From positions 62,481,822 through 62,545,821 of the forward strand of contig NC_073691.1 of assembly GCF_029784155.1 (NCBI RefSeq): 64,000 nt of DNA. The letters are read 5' to 3'. Position 1 is the stretch's first letter; every line of letters begins with the position of its first letter. A program made the translations under genes and the position numbers. The DNA is from Uranotaenia lowii. Taxonomy: Eukaryota; Arthropoda; Insecta; Diptera; Culicidae. This document shows positions 10,514 through 21,900 of the stretch, one piece after another. The notes beneath the pieces are model-generated. The model was given only the letters and a program-made list of their open reading frames with translations. It did no database searches and had not been told where the DNA came from.

Positions 10514-11091
10514 ACAAAAATAAAAAGAAGATTAAAAAAAAAATCAAATGTCACTTTTTAATATTTGAAAATGAAAACCCTTCATTAAAAATAATTTAAT
10601 TTTGGATTTCACTCAAATTCTAGCCAACGTTAGAAAAATGAATTTTGCTAAAATTTTAGCAAACAAAGATTTTTGTTTACTTGAAAATTAGTAAACATTC
10701 AGTCGGGACACATTTTGCTATTTTGCTAAAATTTTAGGAAAAAAAATTTGCTAAATTGATTGCTAAGTTTTCAGCTGGTCAAATTTGAGCAAAATTTTGC
10801 TAATTTTCGGCCTCGGAAATTTTGTGTGTACTATTTTTTTAGAGAATGGGAATAAAAAAAATGTTTTGAAAAAAATGTTTTACATGATTAAAAAAAATGA
10901 AAGAAAGGATTTAAATTTTTTCACATGACATAAAGTTAATTGATGATGATGATGACAGTCAAAAAATGTTTAAATTCAAGTTTAGTTTTTCCATCCATCT
11001 AGAATGTTTCCTTATTAATTTATATCATATAAATATTGATAACAATAGAATAGAATGGATTTTGTTACATGAAAATTTGTAACATTAATGT

Positions 11092-12138
11092 AGGGGAGAT
11101 GAGGGCATAACGAGCACCCAGGGCATAATGAGCACTCCATTTTTCTACATAAGTACGTATTTTGTTAAACAAATTTTCATGAGGACTTGTTTCGTACTAC
11201 CTATAGAATTAATTTTTCACCAAAAAAGAAATATCCTTTTCATCTTTACAGAAATATTAAATAATAACCAGCAAGGTTCTCAAGTGACGAAAATATTATA
11301 ATTTTTGAGCACCACCAAATAAGCTTTTATGACCTTGAAATCAGCTTGATCTGAAATGTACGCACTGCAACATGATCTACACATTGTTTCTCAATTTTCA
11401 GCATCATAAAATTTTTGATTTTTCACTTGAATCAATTTTAAAACACGTTTTAACTTAAATTTGTTGACTAGGGGCATATAGGGCACCATATTATCGAGGC
11501 ATAATGAGCATTTTCTGCCGTTGAATCTAGCAGCGAATTAAAATTGATTTATAGAGCCACACCTTGACTAGTTTTCATCCGACGATTCAGCCTATTGGTA
11601 AGGTGTCGGAGAGGTAATTAAAAGACTAGAGTTCGATTTCTGTTCGAGGTGATTTTTTTCCATTTACAATTCATGATCGCTTTATTTATTGTTACATTTT
11701 ACGGCTAGTAGCATCATCCTCCAAACAAAGCCCATAATGTATGAGCGTGCGTGAATTGTTTGTATTCTACAAACAGACCTAGATTATTTTGTTATTGCTT
11801 TGTTTGATGAATCTACGACTCACCTGACTTCATCGAGTTGAATTCGTTGCTAGATTCCCCGGCAGAAAACGCACATCTTGTCCTGATTAATGGTGCTCAT
11901 ACTGCCTCAGGGGGGGTTCTCATTATGCTTCTACAGTGGCTGGTTTTCAGCTTTTGGCAAAAATTTTTAAAATGCATTTTTTAACGTTTTCATCTAGTTT
12001 TTCACGATTCAGCCCGTTAGGGAATAGGCTTTTCAAGTGTCTGAACACGAAACAATAATTTTTTCTCCATATTATAGCTATTTTCTATGGTTAAATAAGC
12101 GTTTTCCTTAAGGTGGCCATTATGCCCCCATCTCTCTA
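11092..12138. mobile_element. TIR element with GGGCATAATG-type ends
   Basis: The left end AGGGGAGATGAGGGCATAAC and the reverse complement of the right end, AGAGAGATGGGGGCATAATG, are imperfect terminal inverted repeats. Internal relatives of the end motif (GGCATAATGAGCA, TCATTATGC) are scattered through it. There is no transposase-like frame, so it is a MITE-like non-autonomous element of about 1.05 kb. The target duplication is not clear. Confidence 0.6.
11577..11652 (+). repeat. tRNA-like (SINE-like) segment
   Basis: It has an A-box-like CAGCCTATTGGTAAG and a B-box-like AGTTCGATTTC about 45 nt later, the spacing of a tRNA-derived promoter. It does not fold to a full cloverleaf by eye. A second, partial relative (CACGATTCAGCCCGTTAGG) lies near 11993. 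It may be a captured or decayed SINE head within the TIR element. Confidence 0.35.
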
Positions 12139-12172
12139 TATAGAACTAAATCAATAATTTATTTTTCTTAAT

Positions 12173-12355
12173 TCACATTCTGACCATGGTTTCAATTTTA
12201 ATCCCACTGTGCTCAAGTTTGGTGTTGTTGTCTCCGATAATCGAGCAAGACGAACGGCTTCCAAAACGTCGACGATGAACAAAATCGATCTCCATCGAGG
12301 GTGCACCACCATGAGAAAGTTTGGACGCCATCTTGCGATGGTGATAATTTTTCAT
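12173..12355 (-). other. Short unrecognised minus-strand frame
   Basis: A 60-codon frame, with a second ATG inside it (ATGGCGTCC), followed downstream on the same strand by AATAAA near 12157-12162. There is no family resemblance that I can name. It could be the end of a small gene divergent from the CBP promoter region or chance. Confidence 0.15.
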
Positions 12356-12377
12356 ATGAGTGACCGAAAAAGGTTTC

Positions 12378-12752
12378 TTATTTGATGAGGTAGATGTGTT
12401 TTCCAGACATTTTTGAAGATTCTGAGCAAACTTTTGGGGGAACTATGAAATAAAATTCGGCATCATTTGTCGGATGTTTCCGAGCGTCCAGAGTTTGATG
12501 ATGTGGTACAGTCTCTCGAATAATCGATTCGTCGAAAAGCACTAGCGATACCTGGCGGTTCATCGATGCGTTCTCGGTTGTCGCTTTCTGAAATCTGCGG
12601 TCACGTGAACGTCGCTTTTGCATTTTGCGTGGACGTTTTGTCGATATTTTGCCAGACGTCGGACGGAATCGACGAAATGAGTTGCTCCGAGTTTGAATCG
12701 ATGAGCAAAATTTTCTGCGAGAGGTACACCATGCAAGGTTAGCTGCACCCAT
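12378..12752 (-). other. Unrecognised 124-codon minus-strand frame
   Basis: The longest non-repetitive frame near the CBP 5' region. It is basic in its N-terminal half (many Arg and Lys), starts at an ATG near 12752 and ends before 12378. An overlapping frame (12560-12760) is open too, so neither is privileged. I recognise no domain. It would be head-to-head with the CBP promoter region if real. Confidence 0.2.
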
Positions 12753-12870
12753 ACTATCACATTTGTGACGTCAGTTGGTAAATCTTTTGTCTATCCATAC
12801 ACGAAATGGACTGCTACGTGACGTCATCCTGAGATAGTATAGGTGAATTTACTGCTCAGATAGTGTACCT
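12722..12870. promoter_or_regulatory. Inverted repeat carrying two CRE palindromes
   Basis: TGACGTCA, the full cAMP-response element, occurs at 12766-12773 and again at 12819-12826. The pair is bracketed by ATACTATC (12751-12758) and GATAGTAT (12833-12840), and more loosely by AGGTACAC (12722) and GTGTACCT (up to 12870). It lies just upstream of the 5'UTR-like block that precedes the CBP gene. It could be a regulatory module or a small MITE that happens to bring CREs. Confidence 0.5.
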
Positions 12871-12989
12871 CTTTTTCAGAAACGTAGGTTGACAGCTGAG
12901 AGTTGATCGATTTGAGAGAGCCGAAGAGAGCGAGCCGACAGATCGTGCACAAAAGTGGCCGTCCAGCAGGCAACCAAAGTAGAAAGACC

Positions 12990-13500
12990 AAAATCGAAAT
13001 CAGTCAGTCTAGTGAGTGAGAGCGAATCCGCAGCCAGTGAAAAGCGCTCGTGTCTCGTTCCCAACAAATCCAACGAATGCCTGCTGCTTTGATGAGTTGT
13101 GTGTGGCGTTGAGGAGGAAAAGCAACCAACCAAGCACAGGCAAGACAGCAGCAGCAGCAAGCAAGCAGAAAACCAACCAGCAAAATCGAAGCAACCAAGA
13201 GCAAACCGCAGCAGGCCGCTGATGGTGTAGAAAAGCAAAGCGAGACTCGAGACTGTGTTGTTCGTTCGCCTCATCAAACAGCCGCCATTTTGACTTGTTC
13301 GCGATTTGGTTTGTGGAAAGGTTTTTTCGCCTGGATTTTCGAGTGCCGTTTACCGATCCGGATGCCCTCGGAGTCGGTCCGGACCGAGACCAATCGATGT
13401 GCGGCGGTGTTACGAGTCGTTTAAGGCCACTTCCGGGGGTGGCCACGGTAGTGAAATTCGGTGAAAATAGTGATTGAAGTTTAGTATGAAATTTTACTCG
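12990..13500 (+). promoter_or_regulatory. Probable transcription start and 5'UTR region
   Basis: A GC-richer, CpG-containing stretch with arthropod initiator-like ATCAGTCAGTC at about 12998-13008, followed by CAG/CAA-rich leader-like sequence and no long plus-strand gene frame. It leads into the sequence gap before the CBP exons, so it is the likely 5' end of that gene. The start site itself is inference. Confidence 0.4.
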
Positions 13501-14000
13501 NNNNNNNNNNNNNNNNNNNNNNNNNNNNNNNNNNNNNNNNNNNNNNNNNNNNNNNNNNNNNNNNNNNNNNNNNNNNNNNNNNNNNNNNNNNNNNNNNNNN
13601 NNNNNNNNNNNNNNNNNNNNNNNNNNNNNNNNNNNNNNNNNNNNNNNNNNNNNNNNNNNNNNNNNNNNNNNNNNNNNNNNNNNNNNNNNNNNNNNNNNNN
13701 NNNNNNNNNNNNNNNNNNNNNNNNNNNNNNNNNNNNNNNNNNNNNNNNNNNNNNNNNNNNNNNNNNNNNNNNNNNNNNNNNNNNNNNNNNNNNNNNNNNN
13801 NNNNNNNNNNNNNNNNNNNNNNNNNNNNNNNNNNNNNNNNNNNNNNNNNNNNNNNNNNNNNNNNNNNNNNNNNNNNNNNNNNNNNNNNNNNNNNNNNNNN
13901 NNNNNNNNNNNNNNNNNNNNNNNNNNNNNNNNNNNNNNNNNNNNNNNNNNNNNNNNNNNNNNNNNNNNNNNNNNNNNNNNNNNNNNNNNNNNNNNNNNNN
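13501..14000. other. Assembly gap (500 N)
   Basis: Exactly 500 undetermined bases, a placeholder size. The upstream CBP coding exons (TAZ1, KIX, bromodomain, start of the PHD region) are not in the visible sequence between the 5'UTR-like block and 14284. The real missing sequence is therefore probably far longer than 500 bp. Confidence 0.95.
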
Positions 14001-14283
14001 CGTGTCACTGCAAAATTATGCTAATCACAATTGACAATTCGGACTATTTCGCACACGTGACTATTCATCGCCACAAAAAAAACCATCACCTCTCCCGTAC
14101 TACGATCATATCCAAATCCACGGATTGACCGTGCAATTTATATTCCATTCACCCACATCCGATAACAATTATGTAAAATAAACAAAAACAAATCATTACA
14201 TTCTGTAATACCTTCCACCATCCAATCGCACAAATTGTTGAACTAAATTGAAACTAAAGCTCTTTTGGGCCACTGTCCACCAG

Positions 14284-17200
14284 ATATACGTACTGTCAAA
14301 AATGTTTCAACGAAATCCCAGGCGACATGGTAACGCTCGGCGACGATCCGCTGCAAACGCAAACGTGAGTATTTTTACAATTTTTATTTTCTCATGAAAC
14401 TGAATGTTATTTTTTAAATCCTTCACAAAAATAACAACAGGCAAATCAAGAAAGACCAGTTCAAGGAGATGAAGAATGATCACCTGGAGCTGGAACCGTT
14501 TGTGGTGTGTTTGGATTGCGGCCGAAAGCAACACCAGATATGTGTGCTTTATTTGGATTCCATTTGGCCCGGTGGGTTCACTTGTGATAATTGCATGAAA
14601 AAGAAGGGTACCAAACGGAAAGAGAATAAATTTAACGCAAAACGAATCCCGACGACTAAGCTCGGTACATATATAGAAACTCGGGTCAACAATTTCCTGA
14701 AGAAGAAAGAGGCTGGTGCCGGCGAGGTGCACATTCGGGTGGTGTCCAGCTCCGACAAAATAGTCGAAGTGAAACCGGGAATGCGAAGTCGGTTCGTCGA
14801 GAATGGGGAGATGCAGTCAGAGTTTCCGTATCGTGCGAAAGCGTTGTTTGCTTTCGAAGAAGTCGATGGAATCGATGTGTGTTTCTTCGGCATGCATGTT
14901 CAGGAATACGGATCGGATTGTCCGGGTCCTAATACCAGGCGAGTGTACATAGCCTATCTCGATTCGGTACACTTCTTCCGGCCACGACAATACCGAACGT
15001 CGGTGTACCATGAAATTCTGCTCGGCTACATGGATTACGCCAAGCAGCTGGGTTATACAATGGCTCATATTTGGGCTTGTCCTCCGTCCGAAGGTGACGA
15101 TTACATCTTCCACTGTCACCCGCCAGAGCAGCGAATTCCGAAACCAAAACGGCTGCAGGAATGGTACAAAAAGATGCTGGATAAGGGTATGGTAGAACGA
15201 ACGATCCAGGATTACAAAGACATTCTGAAGCAGGCTATGGAAGACAAACTGCAGTCGGCTTCGGAGATGCCGTACTTCGAGGGTGATTTCTGGCCCAACG
15301 TACTCGAAGAAAGTATCAAAGAGCTGGACCAGGAAGAGGAGGAAAAGCGCAAACAAGCCGAACGGGAAGAAGCAGCAGCCAATGCCGTGAGTAGAGAATG
15401 ACGTTTTCTATTTTTCAACTATTACTTATTTGTGAACGCTTCTTTCCCTTTTCCAGATCATGTCGATGAACGACGACAGCGACACTGGCGTCGATGGGAA
15501 GAAAAAAGGTGGCCAAAAGAAGGCTAAAAAATCCAACAAATCCAAGGCTGCCCAGCGTAAGAACAACAAGAAATCGAACGAGCAAATCGGGAACGATCTA
15601 AGCGCCAAAATTTTTGCCACCATGGAAAAGCACAAAGAGGTGTTCTTCGTGATCCGGCTGCATTCGGCTCAGTCGGCTGCGAGCTTAGCGGTAATTTTTT
15701 CTGCATATTTTTAAAAGTGCTTTAATTAATAGTACTTCTTTTTTCTCTTTAGCCTATCCAAGATCCGGATCCACTTATCAACTGCGATCTGATGGATGGT
15801 CGCGATGCCTTCCTCACGATGGCACGTGATAAGCACTTTGAGTTTTCGTCGTTGCGACGAGCCCAGTTCAGTACACTCTGCATGTTGTATGAGCTGCACA
15901 ACCAAGGACAGGACAAGTTCGTCTACACGTGCAATAACTGTAAAAACCATGTTGAAACCCGATACCATTGTACCGTTTGCGACGTAAGTTTCTTTTTATA
16001 ATGTAATTTGATTACAGGTGGTTGATTTTCTTTTTCTTCTCGAAACTAGGACTACGATCTGTGTCTTACGTGCAAGGAAAAGGTCGGCCATCCTCATCGG
16101 ATGGAGAAGCTCGGGTTCGATCTGGACGATGGGTCATCGCCGAACGACGTCAAACAAACGAATCCACAGGAGGCTCGCAAGCAGTCGATTCAGCGCTGCA
16201 TTCAATCGCTGGTACACGCTTGTCAGTGTCGAGATGCCAACTGTCGGTTGCCAAGCTGTCAGAAGATGAAACGAGTGGTGCAGCACACGAAGCACTGCAA
16301 ACGAAAAACGCATGGTGGTTGTCCGATTTGCAAGCAGCTTATTGCGCTCTGTTGCTACCACGCCAAGCATTGCCAGGAGGCGAAGTGCCTGGTGCCTTTC
16401 TGCCCGAACATCAAGCACAAGCTGAAGCAGCAACAGCTACAGCAAAGGTATGTGACATAATTCATACGTTGTGATTATTGTTTACAAAATAACGTTTTAC
16501 AATTCCCCCCGCCACAGGCTACAACAACAGCAACTAATGCGACGTCGTATGGCAGTGATGAATACACGAGGTGTAGCTCCGGCAGCTCCACTGACCCCAA
16601 GTGGGCCAAGTTCTGCCGGTCCCGGTGGTTCTGGAGGTCTAAGTCCAGGTGGTCCGAACAGTATGGGAGGATCAGGTCCAGGAGGAGGTTCTGGCCCAGC
16701 AGGAATGGTGGGCGGTTCGGTGGTCGGAATGGGCGGTCCAGGTGGTATGGGTCCAGCTGGAGGTGCCGGTCCTGGGTCAAGCGGTATGATGGGCCCTGGA
16801 AGTGCCGGTGGAATGGGAGCTGCAGGAGGAATGAGTCCTTCTGCCGCACCTAGCCCAGTGTCCCAGATGGGAAGCATGGGTAGTCCACACCCTCCGGCAA
16901 TGGGCTTGAAACCGGAATCGCAAGCTCCGCCACCGAACGTGATGCAAGCGTTGAAACAGGTAGCTCGCCTATTCTATCATTTGGATTATTGGTGGATGCT
17001 GATTTTGTTTAATTATTTCAATAGGTGCAGGAGGAAGCAGCCCGACAACAAGCGCCGCATGCTAGCTTCGGAAAGGGAGGTCAAATGCCACCACCAGTGA
17101 TGCAACGTGCGATGGCGACAGGTGGTCCGATGGGTGGAGTAGGCGGTGTCGGTGGAGTCGGTGGCATGGGCGGACTCAATCAGCAACAAGTGTCAGCAGG

Positions 17201-18211
17201 CGTGGGAGTCGGCGGAGTTCCGATGGGGGCTGGCGGTCCCGTTGGAGGAGCTGGACAAAATGTCATGAGTCAAATGGATCAGTGGGGTAATCCGCGATAT
17301 GCTAACGCCGGTGGTCAACAGGGTGCGCCTGGTATGCGGCCAAATTTGCCCGGAATGATGCAGGGACAGCAGCAACCACAGCAACAGAATCCTATGCAAG
17401 GCGTAAGTTTTGTAGTTTTAGTGAACGAAAATAACATATTGACTTATAAATCCAACTTTTAGGGCATGATGGGCGCCGTCGGTGCTGGCCAAATGGGAAT
17501 GGGTGGCATGCGACCCGGCCCCGGTGGTGTCTGCATACAAGGGCCAGCAGGAATGGTGGCCAATGCCCAACAGGTAGGCGGTCAACAACAAGGACAACCA
17601 TCTCAGTTGCCCACGAACCAGCCGAAGGCGGCAATCGCACAGCTGATGGCCACGTTGAAAAATCCGCAGGCTGGACCAGAGCAGCAACAACAACTGTTGT
17701 CTATACTGAAGGCAAATCCGCAACTTATGGCTGCTTTCATCAAACAACGACAGCAAATGGTAAGTTCATGATTCTGGGCTTTAGACAAAAAATGATCAAA
17801 CTTTCACAAATTATTGTATAGGCCCAGAACCAGCACAACCAAAATCAAGGTGGTCAAGCTGGTGGAATGCCTCAGCAACAGCAGCAACAACAACAGCAAC
17901 AACAGCAGCAGCAGCCGCATAACGTAATGCAACAGCATGCCGGAGGAGTTGTTGGAGGTGGCGTGCAAGGACAACAGGGTGGTCCCGGACAAGGTCCTGC
18001 TGGAATGGGTTATAATCCTGCTGCCGGTGGAGGTCCAATGGTACCGAATCGAATGCAAGGTGTTCAGGGAATGGCCGGAGGTGGCAAACCGGGTGGTGGA
18101 AATCCCCAGATGCAACTACCGGTAAGTTATAGATTACGGAAGGGTAAAGTAAATCACATCATTTGACTTGTTTGCTTGACCCAACAGATACAGCAACAAA
18201 TTTGGTACAAA

Positions 18212-18243
<32 letters not shown>

Positions 18244-18907
18244 ACAAATGTTACTGCAAAGGCAACTTGCGATGACCGGTGGAAACATGCAACCCGCACC
18301 GCCGTATCAACAACGACCCAGGCCTCAGCAGCAGATGGGCGTTGGAGGTTATGGTCAAGGTGGAATGTTTCCCGACCAACAACAGTACATGCAACAAGGA
18401 ATGAAACCAAACCCACAGCAGCAAGGACCCGGCGGACCAGGAGTAGGAGTTAACGTCCTTTCTCAGCAGCTGCAACAAGGTCCCGGAGGTCCGGGCGGTC
18501 CAGGTGGGGTAATGGGTCCTCCTACGCCACAGCACGCAATGCAACAACAGTTGATGCAAACAGTGCGATCACCTCCTCCCATTCGATCTCCTCAACCACA
18601 GCCATCGCCTCGAGCGGTTCCGTCCCCTCGAGCGCAGCCATCCGCATCTCCGCGGGCACAACCTTCACCACACCATATGCCTTCTCATTCGCCAGCGCCT
18701 TCCGGCCCTGGTGGAGATATGCACAACCACATGCATCCGCATCAATCTCCGGTCGGCGTTGGAGTCGGTGTTGGTGTGCCTGGAGGTGCTGGCGGTCCAG
18801 TCGGTCCTGGAGACCCGAACCAGATGGGTGGAGTACCCGGAGGACCCAACGATACCAGCCCACTCACCGCTCAGGATCAGCTCACCAAATTCGTCGAACA
18901 GTTGTAG
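14284..18907 (+). CDS. nej: CREB-binding protein / p300 histone acetyltransferase, C-terminal half
   Basis: Nuclear transcriptional coactivator that acetylates histones and transcription factors. Exons: 14284-14364, 14441-15386, 15457-15690, 15753-15983, 16050-16447, 16518-16959, 17025-17402, 17463-17759, 17822-18121 and 18188-18907 (stop TAG); all introns are GT-AG and phases match. In order: end of the PHD/RING region with Cys pairs ([23 protein letters not shown]), HAT domain with [13 protein letters not shown], the acetyl-CoA/catalytic landmarks [25 protein letters not shown] and LQEWYKKML, then Lys-rich linker, ZZ finger ([14 protein letters not shown]...C), TAZ2 ([11 protein letters not shown]...CCYHAKHC), a Gly/Pro/Met-rich linker (16560-16900), the NCBD/IBiD segment ([19 protein letters not shown], exon 17463) and a Gln-rich tail ending FVEQL. 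Upstream exons (TAZ1, KIX, bromodomain) are absent and presumably fall in the gap. The first acceptor (after CACCAG, 14283) is the least certain boundary. The Gly/Pro/Met and poly-Gln content is typical of insect CBP. Confidence 0.96.
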
Positions 18908-21900
18908 TAGTATCATGTGTACTAGTACTAGGAACCAAGTAACACACTCTCTCTAAATTTTAAATAATGTGGATTAAGTATTCCCTACTAAAAAATAGAA
19001 AACACGTTGAGACGAAACACAAAAGCCTTATTAACTATCTTAGAGAACGAAGAAAGCAACAAAAAGATTGAATAAGCATATAAAATGTAAGCACTGTGTA
19101 TAGGCAAAAAGACATACTCTAAATGTACATAGAAAAAAAACTGTCTCCTGGCATAAAGTTGTGCATACTTTTTCCACCCAAATAGGCTAGCCTTTTTCAA
19201 TCCATAAAGAAAATGTAAAAAGTTTAACGCGTGAGACAGTTGAAGGAAAACAACAACGCCGATACCATTTTTATCTGTTGTAACGAAACCAATACTAATC
19301 ATTAGGTACTGACTAAAGGTCTGCTCTGTGCAGCACTCCAATTGAAAGTTTAAGTATTTATTGAATCACAAAACTAGAAACAAGTTTTATGTAAGCTACA
19401 TAAAACCTCACAACACATACTCCATACACACTTGTCCAATAGTTTTCACCACCATGTGTGTGAAGCAGCACACAGCTTAATATTTTACACAAGATAACAC
19501 TCCTTTATCCCGTTGATAAAACAAAACGGAATTCTCTTACTTTTATTTTATTTTTTTGTTTCTGACCAACGTATGCCACAAAAAGGACTAACTGTAAATT
19601 AGATGTAATTTTAATAGAAAAATGATAAAAAAAAACACAAAAACAATGAACGATCGTGTGATGATTTGTGCGTATGTAGCAAATGATTTCTAAACGGTTA
19701 AAATGGAAAAACAAAATTGTAAACTTTTACTTCTTTCACATTTATGGTAACACAACCATCCGTAACTTTACTATATGACACACAATCAATCAGAAGATCA
19801 ATGTGCTGTTTTTTTCTTAGAAAAAAAAATGTGTTCTGGATATATTGTGCGTAAAAATAGACGAACAAAGTTGCGATCTCTTAATTCAAGAATGGGATTT
19901 ATGTTAGTTCCCTGCTGCGTGGATATCGCACATAACGGACATACTGTTGATGTGAAATGTTTGTAAATATGTATAGAAATGTACTACATGGGAAAATATG
20001 TGAATGTTAGGCAAAAAAAAAATAGAATAGAAAAACTATCAAAACAAAAAACTGCGAAAATTTATTTATAAAGTTTGGCGATATTCATGATAACTTACTG
20101 TTTTATCCGCCAAAAATCTTGAAAATTTGTTGAGTTTAAACGAAAAAAAAAATCATTGGGTAATATTGTCACGCAAAACTGATTGAACAATCTAAACAAT
20201 TCTTTTGAGGAACTTCATACCTACAATGCTTCAAGCTCACTGTATTTTTTCATTTCGACATTCGTTTTTTGATGTTCTAAAAAGACGCTTTTCCCGTGTC
20301 TAGGATTTGAAAATTCAACTTCGTTTAAAGATGATTAAGTATAACCCACGCCAAATGGTTTTCAATTTTAAGAGTTCTTTACATTAGTATGCAAATTTTG
20401 ACAGACAGATAATTGAAGAAAAACTACTCATTTCAGATTTGAATCAAGGGCTGTGTTTAGATAAAACCTACAATAATATGTAGGCACATTGAGTAGTATC
20501 CAAACTTTTATTTTTGTTTACATATTGTGAATTTTTAAAAAGCGTTAAATTTACCCAAAAGCAGTTAAAACTATCAGTTGTAAATAATTTTATAATTACC
20601 TTCGTACACTTATAGGTTGGTTTTGTTTTTGGGTTTGGATTTTCTAAAACATGTATAAAAAGCTTAAAAATTCTACATTTTCTAAACTTTATTAAACAAA
20701 TGTGTACAGTAGCGAAACAACGTCAAAAAATGATAAAAAATAGAACACTGTAATCAACTGCAAAAATTTTCAGTTAATTTTCAACGAAAGTAGAAATTTC
20801 TAAGATCTCTTCTTCATGTAAGTTGTGATTGAGGGTTGATTAGTGTGCGTTTTTGGTAATCCAGAAACCAACTGTCGTAAAGTATGTCACTAGTAGCAAG
20901 TGATTTTACTTTTTCCCGAGAGTGAATCTCCAGAGCACAGGAGGTAGCTAGTGTCCCACTTTCGGAGAGTGGCTTTTCCGATGGTGGGATGCTTATAATC
21001 CGAATCGTTCGTTCAAAGCAGCGATGAGATTTTCAAATTGAAAATGTTAAGTATGGTTATTCAAGGAAGTTAAAAGTAAAACAGCAAAAATAAAACAGCT
21101 GTTTTCCCATCTTTGAGATGTAGCTACTAAGAGTCACTAGGTATCGTTTTTCGTACGTGCAAAATTTGCTAAAATATGTTACACAGAAAATGCGAAACTA
21201 GTACATGCGAAAAAAGTTAAAGTTGAAACAGATCATAAAGTATTAATATATTTAATTAGTTTTAGTTAATTTTTCCATGCACCTACAAACGAAGGTAGGG
21301 AAACAAAAAAAATCTGGTAAAACAGTAAAGGAACCTGGCGTTCAAAGTCCAATTTTAATAAAAGTCATTTGCGTTTGTTTCTATGTTATATCTTTTTTTT
21401 CTGTTTCTCGGCAAGTTTGTGTGTGGGAAGATCGAAATGTGTTGAAAAAAAATCGCATGGAGGATATTTAATCACGTAAAACAGAGAAAGAACTAATAAT
21501 CTACATTATATCAAAATCCAAGAAGAGAACAAAAAACTGATTTTAGTTCATTTTTTTCTACTAGTAGATGTTAAGGCCGTGTGGAGCAGACACACTAAAA
21601 AAAACAACAGCAATGATGTATAGTTAATACGAGTAAAATAGAAAGGAAAGGCTTAATAATTTAGATAAAATTAACGTCGAATGGAATCAAACTGTGTCGC
21701 ATTGATAGTTGACTTGTAATCAGGTTTGGATTTTTGTTTGAACTTAAACTTGAACAAAACAATCGCCACCACACTCATTTAGGAATCATACCGAATTAGT
21801 TTTGTAAAGATGAGAACTAATTTTAAAGCGCGTCGTATTGTAAAAAAAGTGAGGAGTACTACAACAGTGAAATACACAAGCAAAACGAAGGTTACTAAGT

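Larger units (their letters stand above)
5509..10828. mobile_element. TIR DNA element (TA target), interrupted by an LTR element
   Basis: The left end CACACAAAACTTTCGAGGC (5509) and the reverse complement of the right end, CACACAAAATTTCCGAGGC (10828), match over about 19 bp. Both are followed inward by TAGCAAAA-type motifs. Both ends are flanked by TA (5507-5508, 10829-10830), which fits Tc1/mariner-type target duplication. Without the LTR element inserted inside it, this element would be about 1.2 kb, so it is non-autonomous. An acceptor-like tract (about 10410-10421) and a hairpin (10489-10513) lie in its right part. Confidence 0.7.

Noticed and set aside
12876..13446. Minus-strand frames opposite the CBP 5' region
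   Set aside because: Antisense to a CAG/CAA-rich leader-like sequence. Three overlapping frames, none with a domain.
13474..14034. Long frames made of X
   Set aside because: They run through the 500-N gap and have no sequence content.
14817..15356. 179-codon antisense frame across the HAT exon
   Set aside because: Shadow of the strongly conserved CBP coding strand.
16497..18863. Antisense Pro/Leu-rich frames across the CBP tail
   Set aside because: Shadows of Gly/Met/Gln-rich codons of CBP on the plus strand.
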